Shown here one piece after another: positions 7,781 through 15,456 of a DNA stretch of 64,000 bases (positions within the stretch are counted from its first letter, which is position 1; every line of letters begins with the position of its first letter). Location: the NCBI RefSeq assembly GCF_022352055.1, contig NZ_JAKRWM010000017.1, forward strand, positions 98,752 through 162,751, in the 5' to 3' direction. The position numbers and the translations under genes are program-made. This stretch comes from Cohnella mopanensis. Its GTDB lineage: Bacteria > Bacillota > Bacilli > Paenibacillales > Paenibacillaceae. The notes under the pieces are model-generated. The model was not told the origin of the DNA. It worked only from the letters and a program-made list of their open reading frames with translations, and searched no databases.

Positions 7781-8691
7781 TTCATTTCTCCTTCGATACG
7801 TTTCATGAACTCTTCCGCCGCGCTATAGCCTTGCTGTTTTAAATACCAGCTGTTGGCGGCGGCTTCTATCATCCCTGCGACGTCTCTACCCGGCTGCAAT
7901 TGAATTTCGAGATGAGGAATGCGGACGCCTTGATATTCCGTGAATTTGGGCTCCAGTTCAAGATCGTTGTTCAGCGCCTGGTCCTGCCATGGGCTTAACT
8001 CGATATCGAGTACGATTCTCGTCTCGTCCTGAAACGCTTTTCTCCCATATAATCTTACGACGTTAATAAGGCCGATGCTGCGAAGCGCCAGAAATTCCTT
8101 TGTCGTTTCGTTATGAGTACCCAGAAGCGTCTGGGAGCTTAGCTTCTTAAGTACGACGATATCGTCGGCGACGAGGCGATGCCCCCTCCGAATAAGCGTA
8201 TGCGCCGTTTCGCTCTTGCCGATGCCCGATTTTCCTCTGAGCAGGATGCCGATGCCCGATACGTTCACGCATACGCCATGAACCGCGATTTCAGGAGCCA
8301 AAGCTTGAACTAGGAATGCATCCAGCTTACCTAGAAATTCCGTCGTCGTCTCATCCGTTCGCAGTAACGGAATCCCTTCTTGCTGGCAATAGATCATCAA
8401 ATATTTTAGTCCCTCTTGCTTACTCGTTACGATAAAACAAGGAGGGTGGTATTTCACGACGTTGCCGATGTGCAAGTTACGTTCCTCTTCGGTCTGTTTA
8501 TGCAAGTAATTAATTTCTTTTCTCCCCAGCACTTGTACGCGATTCATTGGAAAATAGTCGAAATAACCGACGAACTCCAGTCCCGGACGGTGCGCTCTAG
8601 GTCGGGTAATCTCGCGGTGCATCTGCTCTTCCCCTGCCAGCACCTCCAGCTTAAATCTTTGCTGCAGGGTCTTAACCGTAATGGATTTCAT
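7777..8691 (-). CDS. HPr kinase/phosphorylase-like protein with altered signature
   Basis: 304 residues aligning along the whole length with HPr(Ser) kinase/phosphorylase. His138 in AVHGV, Walker A GKSGIGKS (153-160) and the DD pair (176-177) are intact. The family signature EIRG(L/V)G reads ALRSIG (202-207), and the C-terminal PVRPGRN motif reads QLQPGRD (264-270), replacing an arginine linked to phosphorylase activity in the family. The usual neighbours lgt and ppaX are absent; the gene is coupled to a TraB/GumN lipoprotein. This is more likely a paralogue than the housekeeping hprK, so no symbol is given. Confidence 0.85.
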   Translation of the reverse strand: MKSITVKTLQQRFKLEVLAGEEQMHREITRPRAHRPGLEFVGYFDYFPMNRVQVLGRKEINYLHKQTEEERNLHIGNVVKYHPPCFIVTSKQEGLKYLMIYCQQEGIPLLRTDETTTEFLGKLDAFLVQALAPEIAVHGVCVNVSGIGILLRGKSGIGKSETAHTLIRRGHRLVADDIVVLKKLSSQTLLGTHNETTKEFLALRSIGLINVVRLYGRKAFQDETRIVLDIELSPWQDQALNNDLELEPKFTEYQGVRIPHLEIQLQPGRDVAGMIEAAANSWYLKQQGYSAAEEFMKRIEGEMK

Positions 8692-8850
8692 TGTCTTCCC
8701 CCTTATAGTCGTTCTATATCTCGTCCGAAAGCCTAGAAGTATTTAAGGAATCTTGAAGGCGTTGTCCGACCACGAGCTCTTTCCGCTCGGAATCCGCCCT
8801 ATCTATCTCCCTTATCTATCAACGTGGCTATTGTCTTTTGATTTTGTTTT

Positions 8851-8859
8851 ATTATAGCA
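8851..8859 (-). promoter_or_regulatory. Extended -10 promoter for the HprK-like/TraB unit
   Basis: On the minus strand TGCTATAAT is a perfect extended -10 element, about 160 bases upstream of the ATG. No good -35 is present (AGGATC at 17 bases), which is usual for extended -10 promoters. The leader between it and the ORF holds purine-rich direct repeats (GATAGATAAGGGAGATAGAT) and no recognised RNA element. Confidence 0.4.
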
Positions 8860-8978
8860 AATCTTCTCCTCCTGATCCTATGGTTTAATCCGCTTGCCGA
8901 AGCAGCCAAATCGAGCGGCGTCAAAACCAAGGAACAATTCTACTTACCGTATAAGCGCAGTCCTTCCTTCATAAAACA

Positions 8979-9023
8979 AACCTCCCTTTCATACAAATCA
9001 ACATAACGTTAGAAAGGGAGGTT
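8979..9023 (+). promoter_or_regulatory. Hairpin that would sequester the ribosome binding site of the 9029 gene
   Basis: AACCTCCCTTTC (8979-8990) and GAAAGGGAGGTT (9012-9023) are a perfect 12-bp inverted repeat with a 21-base loop. The right arm contains the AAGGGAGG ribosome binding site for ATG 9029, so the folded transcript would hide it. The rest of the gap 8692-9028 holds the minus-strand promoter at 8851 and no recognisable gene. Confidence 0.6.
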
Positions 9024-9028
9024 ATCGG

Positions 9029-9385
9029 ATGAATGCTGACAAGCTGGTCCGCTTCTGCCAACTGAAAACCCAAATTAAACAATGGGAGGATGAACTTGAG
9101 GAGCTTCGCCGGGAAATCACGAATCATTGTACTCAGGATTCCGAATTCCGGTTAGACGACTACACGCTTAAGGTACTGTACCAAGAACGAAAGCACTACA
9201 ACGATCAATTGTTGATCGATGCCCTTCCCGATCCCGATTTGTGGAAAGTGTTGTTCAAGGCGGATCCCGCTAAAATCTCTGCCCTCGTGAAGGCGAACCT
9301 CCTCGCCGAGAAATCTTTGGAAGGGACGTACACGACCACGCGAATTCCTTATTTGTACGTCGCTCCCGTTGTCCGTGACATATAG
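9029..9385 (+). CDS. Conserved-looking small protein, function unknown
   Basis: 118 residues with an N-terminal helical, probably coiled-coil segment (about 5-32, KTQIKQWEDELEELRREI) and a C-terminal globular part ending TTRIPYLYVAPVVRDI. No signal peptide or membrane helix, and no family I recognise. The ribosome binding site AAGGGAGG is strong but lies inside a hairpin. The pattern of a short coiled coil followed by a small folded part resembles phage-like or structural accessory proteins only loosely; I do not assign a function. Confidence 0.7.
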   Translation: MNADKLVRFCQLKTQIKQWEDELEELRREITNHCTQDSEFRLDDYTLKVLYQERKHYNDQLLIDALPDPDLWKVLFKADPAKISALVKANLLAEKSLEGTYTTTRIPYLYVAPVVRDI

Positions 9386-9531
9386 CCATAAACCGGTACG
9401 CCCTTACAGCGTAACGCCTTCGGTTCCGTAACGTATATTCTCTCTCCTCTACCGATACTTTTGAACCTTTGGATTCGTAGTTAGGTCATACGGCCTGTCG
9501 CCTGATGAATTCAAGAGGAGAGAGTTAAGTT

Positions 9532-10209
9532 ATGGCAAACGTGAAAAAGATGCTCGTTACCGCGATCGCTGCAATGATCTTATTGACGGGGTGCGGCAAC
9601 GATTCGACGAATCAAGCGGATGGGGGTTCCGCCCCGCAGAACAACGGGGGAAGTACTCCGCAAGATCAACAACAAGGGCAAGGTCAAGGACGTTCACCGA
9701 TGATGGGTGCGGATTTAATGGGAAAAATCAAAAGCGTGAACGGGGAAACGTTCACGGTGTACAAGTCCTCCTTCGTACCTGGCGCCCGAGGCCAGGGCCG
9801 AGGACAGCAACAGTCCGGAGACGATACCCAACCGACGGCAGGCGACCAGAATGGCGATAATAAGCAACCACCGAGCGGCGACGGCAATCCGCCTGCACAA
9901 GGCGGGGAGCAAAACCGCCCCAACATGGAGAACATGTTCACTGACGAGACAGTGGACATTCAAGTCACATCTACCACTAAGATCGTGAAAGTAACCTTCG
10001 AGAACCAACAAAGGACGGAAACAGCGCTAACGGCCGCAGATCTTAAAGCGGACGATATCGTTAGCGTCGATCTGGAAGACAACACTCAGAACGCAGTCAC
10101 GATTACGATTAGCGAAGGCGGCGGATTCGGTGGCATGGGTGGCGGACAAAGGGGACAACGCCAACAACAAGGTGATGCTCCTGCCGCTTCACAGAACAAC
10201 GCAAACTAA
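9532..10209 (+). CDS. Lipoprotein with a DUF5666-like domain
   Basis: 225 residues with lipobox LLTGC (Cys21), a Gln/Gly/Pro-rich disordered region, then a beta-rich segment (about 60-75 and 140-205) beginning LMGKIKSVNGETFTV and continuing VDIQVTSTTKIVKV and ADDIVSVDLEDN, as in DUF5666-type OB-fold repeats that sense or bind at the cell surface. A low-complexity insert (85-135) splits the domain and the tail is Gly/Gln rich. AGAGGAGAGAG precedes the ATG. Extracellular location is clear; the ligand is unknown. Confidence 0.78.
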   Translation: MANVKKMLVTAIAAMILLTGCGNDSTNQADGGSAPQNNGGSTPQDQQQGQGQGRSPMMGADLMGKIKSVNGETFTVYKSSFVPGARGQGRGQQQSGDDTQPTAGDQNGDNKQPPSGDGNPPAQGGEQNRPNMENMFTDETVDIQVTSTTKIVKVTFENQQRTETALTAADLKADDIVSVDLEDNTQNAVTITISEGGGFGGMGGGQRGQRQQQGDAPAASQNNAN

Positions 10210-10282
10210 TTGTTGGCTTGCGGGAGGAAATAGAGCGGCTACGCCGTTTTAAATCGCAGGTTCCGACAAAAGTAAAGCTAAA

Positions 10283-10326
10283 AGCCTTCATCCCCATAAG
10301 CACGCAAGGGATGAAGGCTTTTTTAA
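10283..10326 (+). terminator. Intrinsic terminator after the DUF5666-like lipoprotein
   Basis: AGCCTTCATCCC and GGGATGAAGGCT form a 12-bp perfect stem with a 13-base loop, followed by TTTTTT. It stands between convergent genes. Confidence 0.93.
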
Positions 10327-10339
10327 CACTTCTTCGGAC

Positions 10340-11737
10340 TCAGACAGACTGTCTCTCTTGGGACTTTCGCGCCGAGGGCAGCAAGTTGATGACGAGTAAT
10401 TTGATGATCGCTACCGTTAGGATAGCGACGAAGATCAAGTGCATCCCGTCCGCCATCTTCATCTGCGACGGCGCTTCACCTGTGACCACGCTGTTGAACA
10501 ACATCCCGAATACGGCAACCGCGACTGTCTGACCTAATGCACCCATAAGCGAGTTCGTTGAAGTAGCTACTCCGCGCATCGTGCTCGCAGCAGAGTTCTG
10601 AATCGTTACGATGGCAGGCGTACTGATGCAGCCCATTCCTAAGCCGACCAGACCGACGATCCCGATCACCTGCACATAAGATGAGCCCATATCAATGAAG
10701 TAAAGCCATAGCGCTCCGCTTGCGACTAAGATCGTTCCGAGCAGCATGAATGTTTTCGCTCCGAGACGGAACATGTATCTTCCCGACAAGCTCGAAGCTA
10801 ACGCCCAAGTAACCGACATCGGCATGAGCATCAATCCGGATTTCGTGGCGCTAAAGCCCATAATGTTCTGAATCCATAATGGAATATAGATCGTTACGCC
10901 GGCAACGACGCAGAAACCGAAAAATCCGAGCACGTAAGGAATAGCCAATCTTCTTTCCCGGAACAGTTGCAACGGTAGCATTGGCTCCTTCGCCCTTGAT
11001 TCGATCCATAGAAACACGAAAAGGAATAGAGCGGCAACCGCGAAAAGGACTAGAATAGTCGATGAATTCCAAGCATACGTTTCTCCTCCGGTCAGCAAAG
11101 CGAGCAGTAAGCTGGATATGCAGATCGTAAAAGTAAGCGCTCCGATATAATCCACGCTTTTCGACACTTTCGCGAAACGTTCATGCAAAAATCCGAATAC
11201 GAGGATGAAGGATACGATGCTTACCGGAACATTCATGTAGAAAATCCAGCGCCAGGAAATCGTATCGACGAAATAACCGCCCACGAAGGGTCCGACTAAC
11301 CCGGCGATAGACCATACCGAGGAAAGTACGCCCTGGACCTTCCCTCTCTGTTCACCCGTATACATATCTCCGATAATCGTAAATGTAACCGGAGTTAACG
11401 CTCCCGCTCCCAGCCCTTGAATAGCCCGATACCAGATCAACTCGGTCATCGATTGCGCCGCTCCGCACAGCACGGAGCCTACCAGGAATAAGACGAGGCC
11501 TATCGTAAAAATGGATTTTCTTCCATATAAGTCCGCGAGCTTCCCGAAGATCGGAGTCGACACGCAAGTCGTGAGTGTATAGATAGAGAAAATCCAGCTA
11601 AGCAAGCTTAATCCGTTTAAATCTTTGGCGATGCTGGTCGTTGCCGTCGTTACGACGGTAGAATCCAGCGCTCCGATAAACAGAGCTGCCAGTAGTCCAA
11701 CCGTCACTAGCGCTCGGTTGGTCTTTTTCTGCGACAT
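10340..11737 (-). CDS. MFS drug exporter, DHA2 (EmrB/QacA) 14-TM family
   Basis: 465 residues. The TM1 motif ALDSTVVTTATTSIAKDL, the motif A loop GKLADLYGRKSIF and the motif C-like run GLGAGALTPVTFTIIGD place it among the 14-helix drug:proton antiporters. It presumably exports hydrophobic or cationic compounds. Transcription probably starts from a near-consensus promoter at 11798-11827. It is preceded by the ComFB-like gene but with its own promoter. Confidence 0.9.
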   Translation of the reverse strand: MSQKKTNRALVTVGLLAALFIGALDSTVVTTATTSIAKDLNGLSLLSWIFSIYTLTTCVSTPIFGKLADLYGRKSIFTIGLVLFLVGSVLCGAAQSMTELIWYRAIQGLGAGALTPVTFTIIGDMYTGEQRGKVQGVLSSVWSIAGLVGPFVGGYFVDTISWRWIFYMNVPVSIVSFILVFGFLHERFAKVSKSVDYIGALTFTICISSLLLALLTGGETYAWNSSTILVLFAVAALFLFVFLWIESRAKEPMLPLQLFRERRLAIPYVLGFFGFCVVAGVTIYIPLWIQNIMGFSATKSGLMLMPMSVTWALASSLSGRYMFRLGAKTFMLLGTILVASGALWLYFIDMGSSYVQVIGIVGLVGLGMGCISTPAIVTIQNSAASTMRGVATSTNSLMGALGQTVAVAVFGMLFNSVVTGEAPSQMKMADGMHLIFVAILTVAIIKLLVINLLPSARKSQERQSV

Positions 11738-11797
11738 TATATTTCCTTCTCTCTCGTGATGAATCGCTACGTTTCCATAACTTCAATTACTCTAACG

Positions 11798-11827
11798 ATC
11801 ATAGGTGGATGGATATCTCTTTGTCAA
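11798..11827 (-). promoter_or_regulatory. Sigma-A promoter for the DHA2 exporter
   Basis: TTGACA (11827-11822), an 18-base spacer and TATGAT (11803-11798) on the minus strand. Five of six -10 positions and all -35 positions match the consensus. Confidence 0.7.
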
Positions 11828-11896
11828 CGCCAAAAAGCACCACATCGGCAATGGGTGAACGACTTTCGTCCTATCGTTGTCCTATCGTTTCGCTAT

Positions 11897-12181
11897 CTAG
11901 TGGTTCGGCCGCTCTGCAATGACCTTGACCGCATTCGTGATTTCCCTAAGGATATCGGATTGAAGCTGAGGCTCCTGGTAGAGGGCCTTAATGTATGCTT
12001 CTCCGGTCTGGCTGGATGTATAGTGCGGAGCCACATGATTCAAGGTCAGCAAGATGATATCGATCTGGCATTTCTCGCAATCGCATTTTAATGCACCCGT
12101 TTTTACGTAATTATCTTCGAATAGATTGCTAACAATAGGCTCCATAGCATTAAGAATAGACAAGTCACGAGAAAAAATCAT
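11897..12181 (-). CDS. ComFB-domain protein
   Basis: 94 residues with the ComFB family layout: an N-terminal helix SILNAMEPIVSNLFED, the cysteine motif CDCEKC (Cys33, 35, 38), then DIILLTLNHVAPHYTSSQTGEAY. In ComFB proteins the Cys residues bind zinc, and members have been described as c-di-nucleotide receptors. ATG 12181 is chosen because GGAGAG lies 8 bases upstream; the TTG at 12196 would place the Shine-Dalgarno inside the gene. It stands alone, without comF genes, in a window with several c-di-GMP enzymes. Confidence 0.8.
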   Translation of the reverse strand: MIFSRDLSILNAMEPIVSNLFEDNYVKTGALKCDCEKCQIDIILLTLNHVAPHYTSSQTGEAYIKALYQEPQLQSDILREITNAVKVIAERPNH

Positions 12182-12241
12182 ATCAGCACTCTCCAATTAA
12201 TAGAAGCGAATCAACTATTGAATAACAGTATAACACATAGA

Positions 12242-12451
12242 CTACCGATTATCGGACAGGAACTTCTCGACGCAAGCTCTGCATACGCATGCTTTGCCCC
12301 TTTGCTCGTCGGGAATTCGCTTTAGAATTTCGCGGGGAAATTCGATTTGGCTGCACCAACATGCGCCATGCGGCAAACCTGCTAAATTTCCGCAATGATT
12401 GTCTTCTCCGCATAGAGGACACCGACTTGGTTGATTGCTTAACTGCGACAT
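12242..12451 (-). CDS. Cysteine-rich CWC family protein
   Basis: 69 residues beginning MSQLSNQPSRCPLCGEDNHC, with nine cysteines in the CWC family pattern: CPLCGEDNHC, CWC, and a C-terminal CVCRAC. It is probably a small zinc-binding protein of unknown role. The start at 12451 has AAGGGA upstream; earlier in-frame codons would overlap the isomerase gene and lack a binding site. It is separated from that gene by a small hairpin. Confidence 0.75.
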   Translation of the reverse strand: MSQLSNQPSRCPLCGEDNHCGNLAGLPHGACWCSQIEFPREILKRIPDEQRGKACVCRACVEKFLSDNR

Positions 12452-12478
12452 TGCCGAACATCCCTTCATCGCAACGAA

Positions 12479-12500
12479 GAGAGCGCAACTGAGCGCTCTC
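12479..12500. terminator. Intergenic hairpin after the isomerase operon
   Basis: GAGAGCGC and GCGCTCTC form an 8-bp stem with a 6-base loop on either strand. On the minus strand it is followed only by TTCGTTG, so it is a weak terminator or a processing hairpin. Confidence 0.5.
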
Positions 12501-12512
12501 AACGGCTTCTTG

Positions 12513-13397
12513 CTAGATTGTTCCTTTAAGGAAACGTACGGCCGTAGCGATATCCGTATCGGGATTCGTTCCGACCTCCCGTTCAATCGTCAAGTACCCA
12601 TTATATCCGATATCTCTAAGCGCCTTCAAATAACGATCCCAATCTACGCTGCCCTCGCCAAGCGGAACTTCTCTGAACGCATCGCCGGATTCGGCTTGTT
12701 CGGCCAGCTTGTCGTGGTCGAGCGGTTCGAAGCCGAGCGCGCCGTAGATTTGGCGAGGATCCACCTCGCGAAGGCGAATTCCGTCTTTCGCATGAGTATG
12801 GACGATATAATCTTTAAGCGTATAGACGCCTTGTACCGGATCGTCGCCGGTCACCATAACCATGTTAGCCGGATCGAAATTGACGGATACACCTTTGGAG
12901 CTAAGACCGTCGAGAAAACCTCTTAGCCGAACGGAAGTTTCCGGTCCCGTCTCAATGGCAAAATACGCATTCATGCTCGTTGCGTATCGGCTTAGTTCAT
13001 CGCAAGCGAGATGCATCGTCTCATATACTTCGCCCTCACTGTCTTCCGGTACGATCCCGATGTGCGTTGTCACGACGTTCGTGCCTAATTCCACCGCCAA
13101 ATCCAAAATCCGTTTCGACTTTTCTATTTTTGCGGCGTTCTCGTGCTTGTCTTGAAACCCATGCCCGCCGAGATCTCCAACAAGCGCCGAAATTTGCAAG
13201 CCTAACGAATCGATGTACTCTCTCCATTGTTTCCGCGCGGTCGCCGATAGATTGGCGGGATCCATCTCCCCCTTAACGGCATAGATTTGCACCCCGTCCG
13301 CTCCGACGTTTTTGGCTTTCACGAGCCCTTCCCGCACGCCTACGCGGAAGCTGTCTACGATAACTCCGATTTTCCAAGGCTGAACGATACCCGACAT
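12513..13397 (-). CDS. Sugar phosphate isomerase/epimerase (AP endonuclease 2 / xylose isomerase-like TIM barrel)
   Basis: 294 residues of the IolE/hydroxypyruvate isomerase-like superfamily. Metal-binding acidic and His residues are seen in AIETGPE, VNFDPANM and DYIVHTHAKDG, and the C-terminal GYNGYLTIERE motif is typical. It is the last gene of a three-gene operon; its ATG (13397) directly follows the TAG of the preceding gene and uses GGAAGGAGCGAGG. The pair of isomerases plus an oxidoreductase suggests oxidation-isomerisation of a polyol or uncommon sugar. Confidence 0.88.
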   Translation of the reverse strand: MSGIVQPWKIGVIVDSFRVGVREGLVKAKNVGADGVQIYAVKGEMDPANLSATARKQWREYIDSLGLQISALVGDLGGHGFQDKHENAAKIEKSKRILDLAVELGTNVVTTHIGIVPEDSEGEVYETMHLACDELSRYATSMNAYFAIETGPETSVRLRGFLDGLSSKGVSVNFDPANMVMVTGDDPVQGVYTLKDYIVHTHAKDGIRLREVDPRQIYGALGFEPLDHDKLAEQAESGDAFREVPLGEGSVDWDRYLKALRDIGYNGYLTIEREVGTNPDTDIATAVRFLKGTI

Positions 13398-14279
13398 CTA
13401 TTCCTCGCTCCTTCCATTCGATTCGCATTGTTTCCATAACCGCCGGACGTTATTAAGCGCCAGCTTCGTTGCGTTCACGCAAGGCTCCATGCCTTCAAAC
13501 TCGATGGACAGGTAACCGTCATAACCGGAATCGCGCACGATTCGCAGCGCCGAACGAATATCGAGGTCGCCGTGCCCGACGATCGCCCCTCTCAAGTAAG
13601 AGCCGCCGGCAGACTTGAACCAGCCCTCTCCCGGATCGCATGATTCCGATCTAATATAGAAATCTTTGATATGCACCATGGAGGCATAAGGAATATTATT
13701 GCGAACGGCTACGACGGGATTCTCATCCACGCATACGAAGTTACCGATATCGAGCGTTGTCCGGAAGTTATCGCGTCCCACTTCGTTGATTAACGCCTGC
13801 ACCCGATCGCTCGCTTGAATATAATAGCCGTGATTTTCTACGCTAGTCGTGATGCCGTACTGCGCCGCGTAGTCGGCGATTGTCCGACAAGCTTCGGCAA
13901 GCTTGGGAAGATCGTTCGCGAATTGCCGAATCGATCGATCAACCGAACTTGCCACGTCGTGACGCATTAGCTTGACGCCCAAAGCGGCGGCAATGTCGAC
14001 CTCCCGCTTCACGCGTCCGATTTCCTGCTCGTAAGCTTGCCCGTCCAATCCCGCGAAGTTGGCGCCGATCGCGTAATTCGAAATCTCGATCCCGACTTCG
14101 GAAGCTTTCGTTCGGATGGCTTCAATTAATTCAGGATTGCGGGCCAGATCGAAGCCTAGAGGAACGATTTCGGCATGCTCTCCGCCCATCTCCGCGATCT
14201 CGCCGATCGCCTGAACGATGTCCATCCTGCCCGCTTGCATCTCTTGCCAGAAACAATAGCTGCTGACTCCGATTTTCAT
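13398..14279 (-). CDS. Sugar phosphate isomerase/epimerase, second paralogue
   Basis: 293 residues of the same TIM-barrel superfamily as its neighbour: GVSSYCFWQEMQ at the N-terminus, the acidic metal ligand in TSVENHGYY, TLDIGNFVC, MVHIKDF and GYDGYLSIEFEG at the C-terminus. The start ATG overlaps the stop of the upstream oxidoreductase by four bases (14276-14279). Tight coupling of three genes indicates one catabolic route. Confidence 0.88.
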   Translation of the reverse strand: MKIGVSSYCFWQEMQAGRMDIVQAIGEIAEMGGEHAEIVPLGFDLARNPELIEAIRTKASEVGIEISNYAIGANFAGLDGQAYEQEIGRVKREVDIAAALGVKLMRHDVASSVDRSIRQFANDLPKLAEACRTIADYAAQYGITTSVENHGYYIQASDRVQALINEVGRDNFRTTLDIGNFVCVDENPVVAVRNNIPYASMVHIKDFYIRSESCDPGEGWFKSAGGSYLRGAIVGHGDLDIRSALRIVRDSGYDGYLSIEFEGMEPCVNATKLALNNVRRLWKQCESNGRSEE

Positions 14280-15346
14280 AACCGAATCTCCTCGCCCTTA
14301 GCCGCGGATTCATAGACGGCGCACAAAATCTTCATCATCTCGACACCGTCTTCTACGGGGCTGATCGGCGTAGCGCCGTTCACGATGCATTCGACGAAGT
14401 GATTGATTTCGTTCCGGAAAGCGGATTCGAATTGAAAGCCCGCCAGACTATCCGTTTGCGGTTGAATATTCAGGATCGTATTGTGCTTCTCGGTGACGAT
14501 GGCGATGGCCGGATCGATCTCGAAGCCCCCCTTGTCCCCATAGAGCTTCACATAGCCTTCATCTTGTTTGGCATGCAGCGAGTAGCTCACGTCTACCATC
14601 AAGGAAGCCCCGTTCTCGAAGCGAATAATGGCATTGGCCATATCCTCGACCGTATTTTTCGTTGCATCGTAATCCGCCGCTTTGTAATGGGACAAATATT
14701 GGACATTGGAGCGGTTGCCCAATTTCTTGTACGTGTTGGCGCTAACCGTTACCGCTTTCGGACGGCCCATCAAATACCAGCAAAGGTCAATGACGTGAAC
14801 GCCGATATCGATTAAAGGCCCACCCCCGGAGCGTTCTACATCCGCAAACCAGCCGCCCGGATTGCCATGCCGGCGAATCATCGACGCCTTGGCGTAATAC
14901 AGTTCGCCGAATTCCCCGTTCGCCGCGAATTCGCGAATCATTTGAACGTTATCGTCATATCTGCGGACTACCCCGACCTGCAGCAACTTGCCAGTGGAAC
15001 GTACCGTTCGCTCCACTTCCAGCGCTTCCTCGACCGTGCGGCAGAGCGGCTTCTCCACGAGCACGTGTTTGCCCGCTTTGAGAGCGGCTATGCTTATCGG
15101 CGCATGGGTATTGTTCCATGTGCAGATGCTAACCGCGTCAATGTCCGGATCCGCCAGTAACTCTTCATAGTCGGTATACGTTTTGTCCGCTCCGTACTTC
15201 TCCGCCACTTGGCGAGCCCTTGTTTCGTTGGCATCGCAGATGGCGGCAATAACCGCGCCCGGATGGCTGGAATACGAATTTAAGTGCATTTCCGAAATAG
15301 ATCCCGTACCAATAACGCCGACTCGAACCTGCTTCACATTGAACAC
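14276..15346 (-). CDS. Gfo/Idh/MocA family oxidoreductase
   Basis: 356 residues. The nucleotide-binding motif GVIGTGSIS is near residues 9-17, EKPLC in the VLVEKPLC segment, and a GGGPLIDIGVHVIDL motif carries the conserved Asp/His of the family's active site. It is the first gene of the isomerase operon and is divergent from an AraC-family regulator 110 bases away. The enzyme probably oxidises a sugar or cyclitol to a keto form that the downstream isomerases use. Confidence 0.9.
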   Translation of the reverse strand: MFNVKQVRVGVIGTGSISEMHLNSYSSHPGAVIAAICDANETRARQVAEKYGADKTYTDYEELLADPDIDAVSICTWNNTHAPISIAALKAGKHVLVEKPLCRTVEEALEVERTVRSTGKLLQVGVVRRYDDNVQMIREFAANGEFGELYYAKASMIRRHGNPGGWFADVERSGGGPLIDIGVHVIDLCWYLMGRPKAVTVSANTYKKLGNRSNVQYLSHYKAADYDATKNTVEDMANAIIRFENGASLMVDVSYSLHAKQDEGYVKLYGDKGGFEIDPAIAIVTEKHNTILNIQPQTDSLAGFQFESAFRNEINHFVECIVNGATPISPVEDGVEMMKILCAVYESAAKGEEIRL

Positions 15347-15363
15347 TCCCTATATACGCTTTG

Positions 15364-15388
15364 ATCTCAATTCGTATTATAATGAGAT
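15364..15388. promoter_or_regulatory. Inverted repeat over overlapping -10 boxes between the oxidoreductase operon and the AraC gene
   Basis: ATCTCA (15364-15369) and TGAGAT (15383-15388) flank 13 bases containing ATTATAAT, which reads TATAAT on both strands. The repeat is a plausible operator for the divergent AraC regulator, although AraC sites are more often direct repeats. Confidence 0.45.
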
Positions 15389-15389
15389 T

Positions 15390-15404
15390 ATGAAGCGTTT
15401 CCAT
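15390..15404 (-). promoter_or_regulatory. cre-like site (CcpA) at the oxidoreductase-isomerase operon
   Basis: ATGGAAACGCTTCAT on the minus strand matches the cre consensus WTGNAANCGNWNNCW at 14 of 15 positions. It overlaps the -35 region belonging to TATAAT at 15381-15376, where a repressor would block transcription. Confidence 0.5.
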
Positions 15405-15456
15405 GTAAAAGCATGCTGTATATTTGCACGATCGTGCTAAGTGAGGAGTAGAGTGT

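Noticed and set aside
8842..9001. Plus-strand open frame resembling a secreted peptide (LLLLILWFNPLAEAAKSSG)
   Set aside because: No start codon with a ribosome binding site; a stop lies just upstream. It may be a chance or decayed frame.
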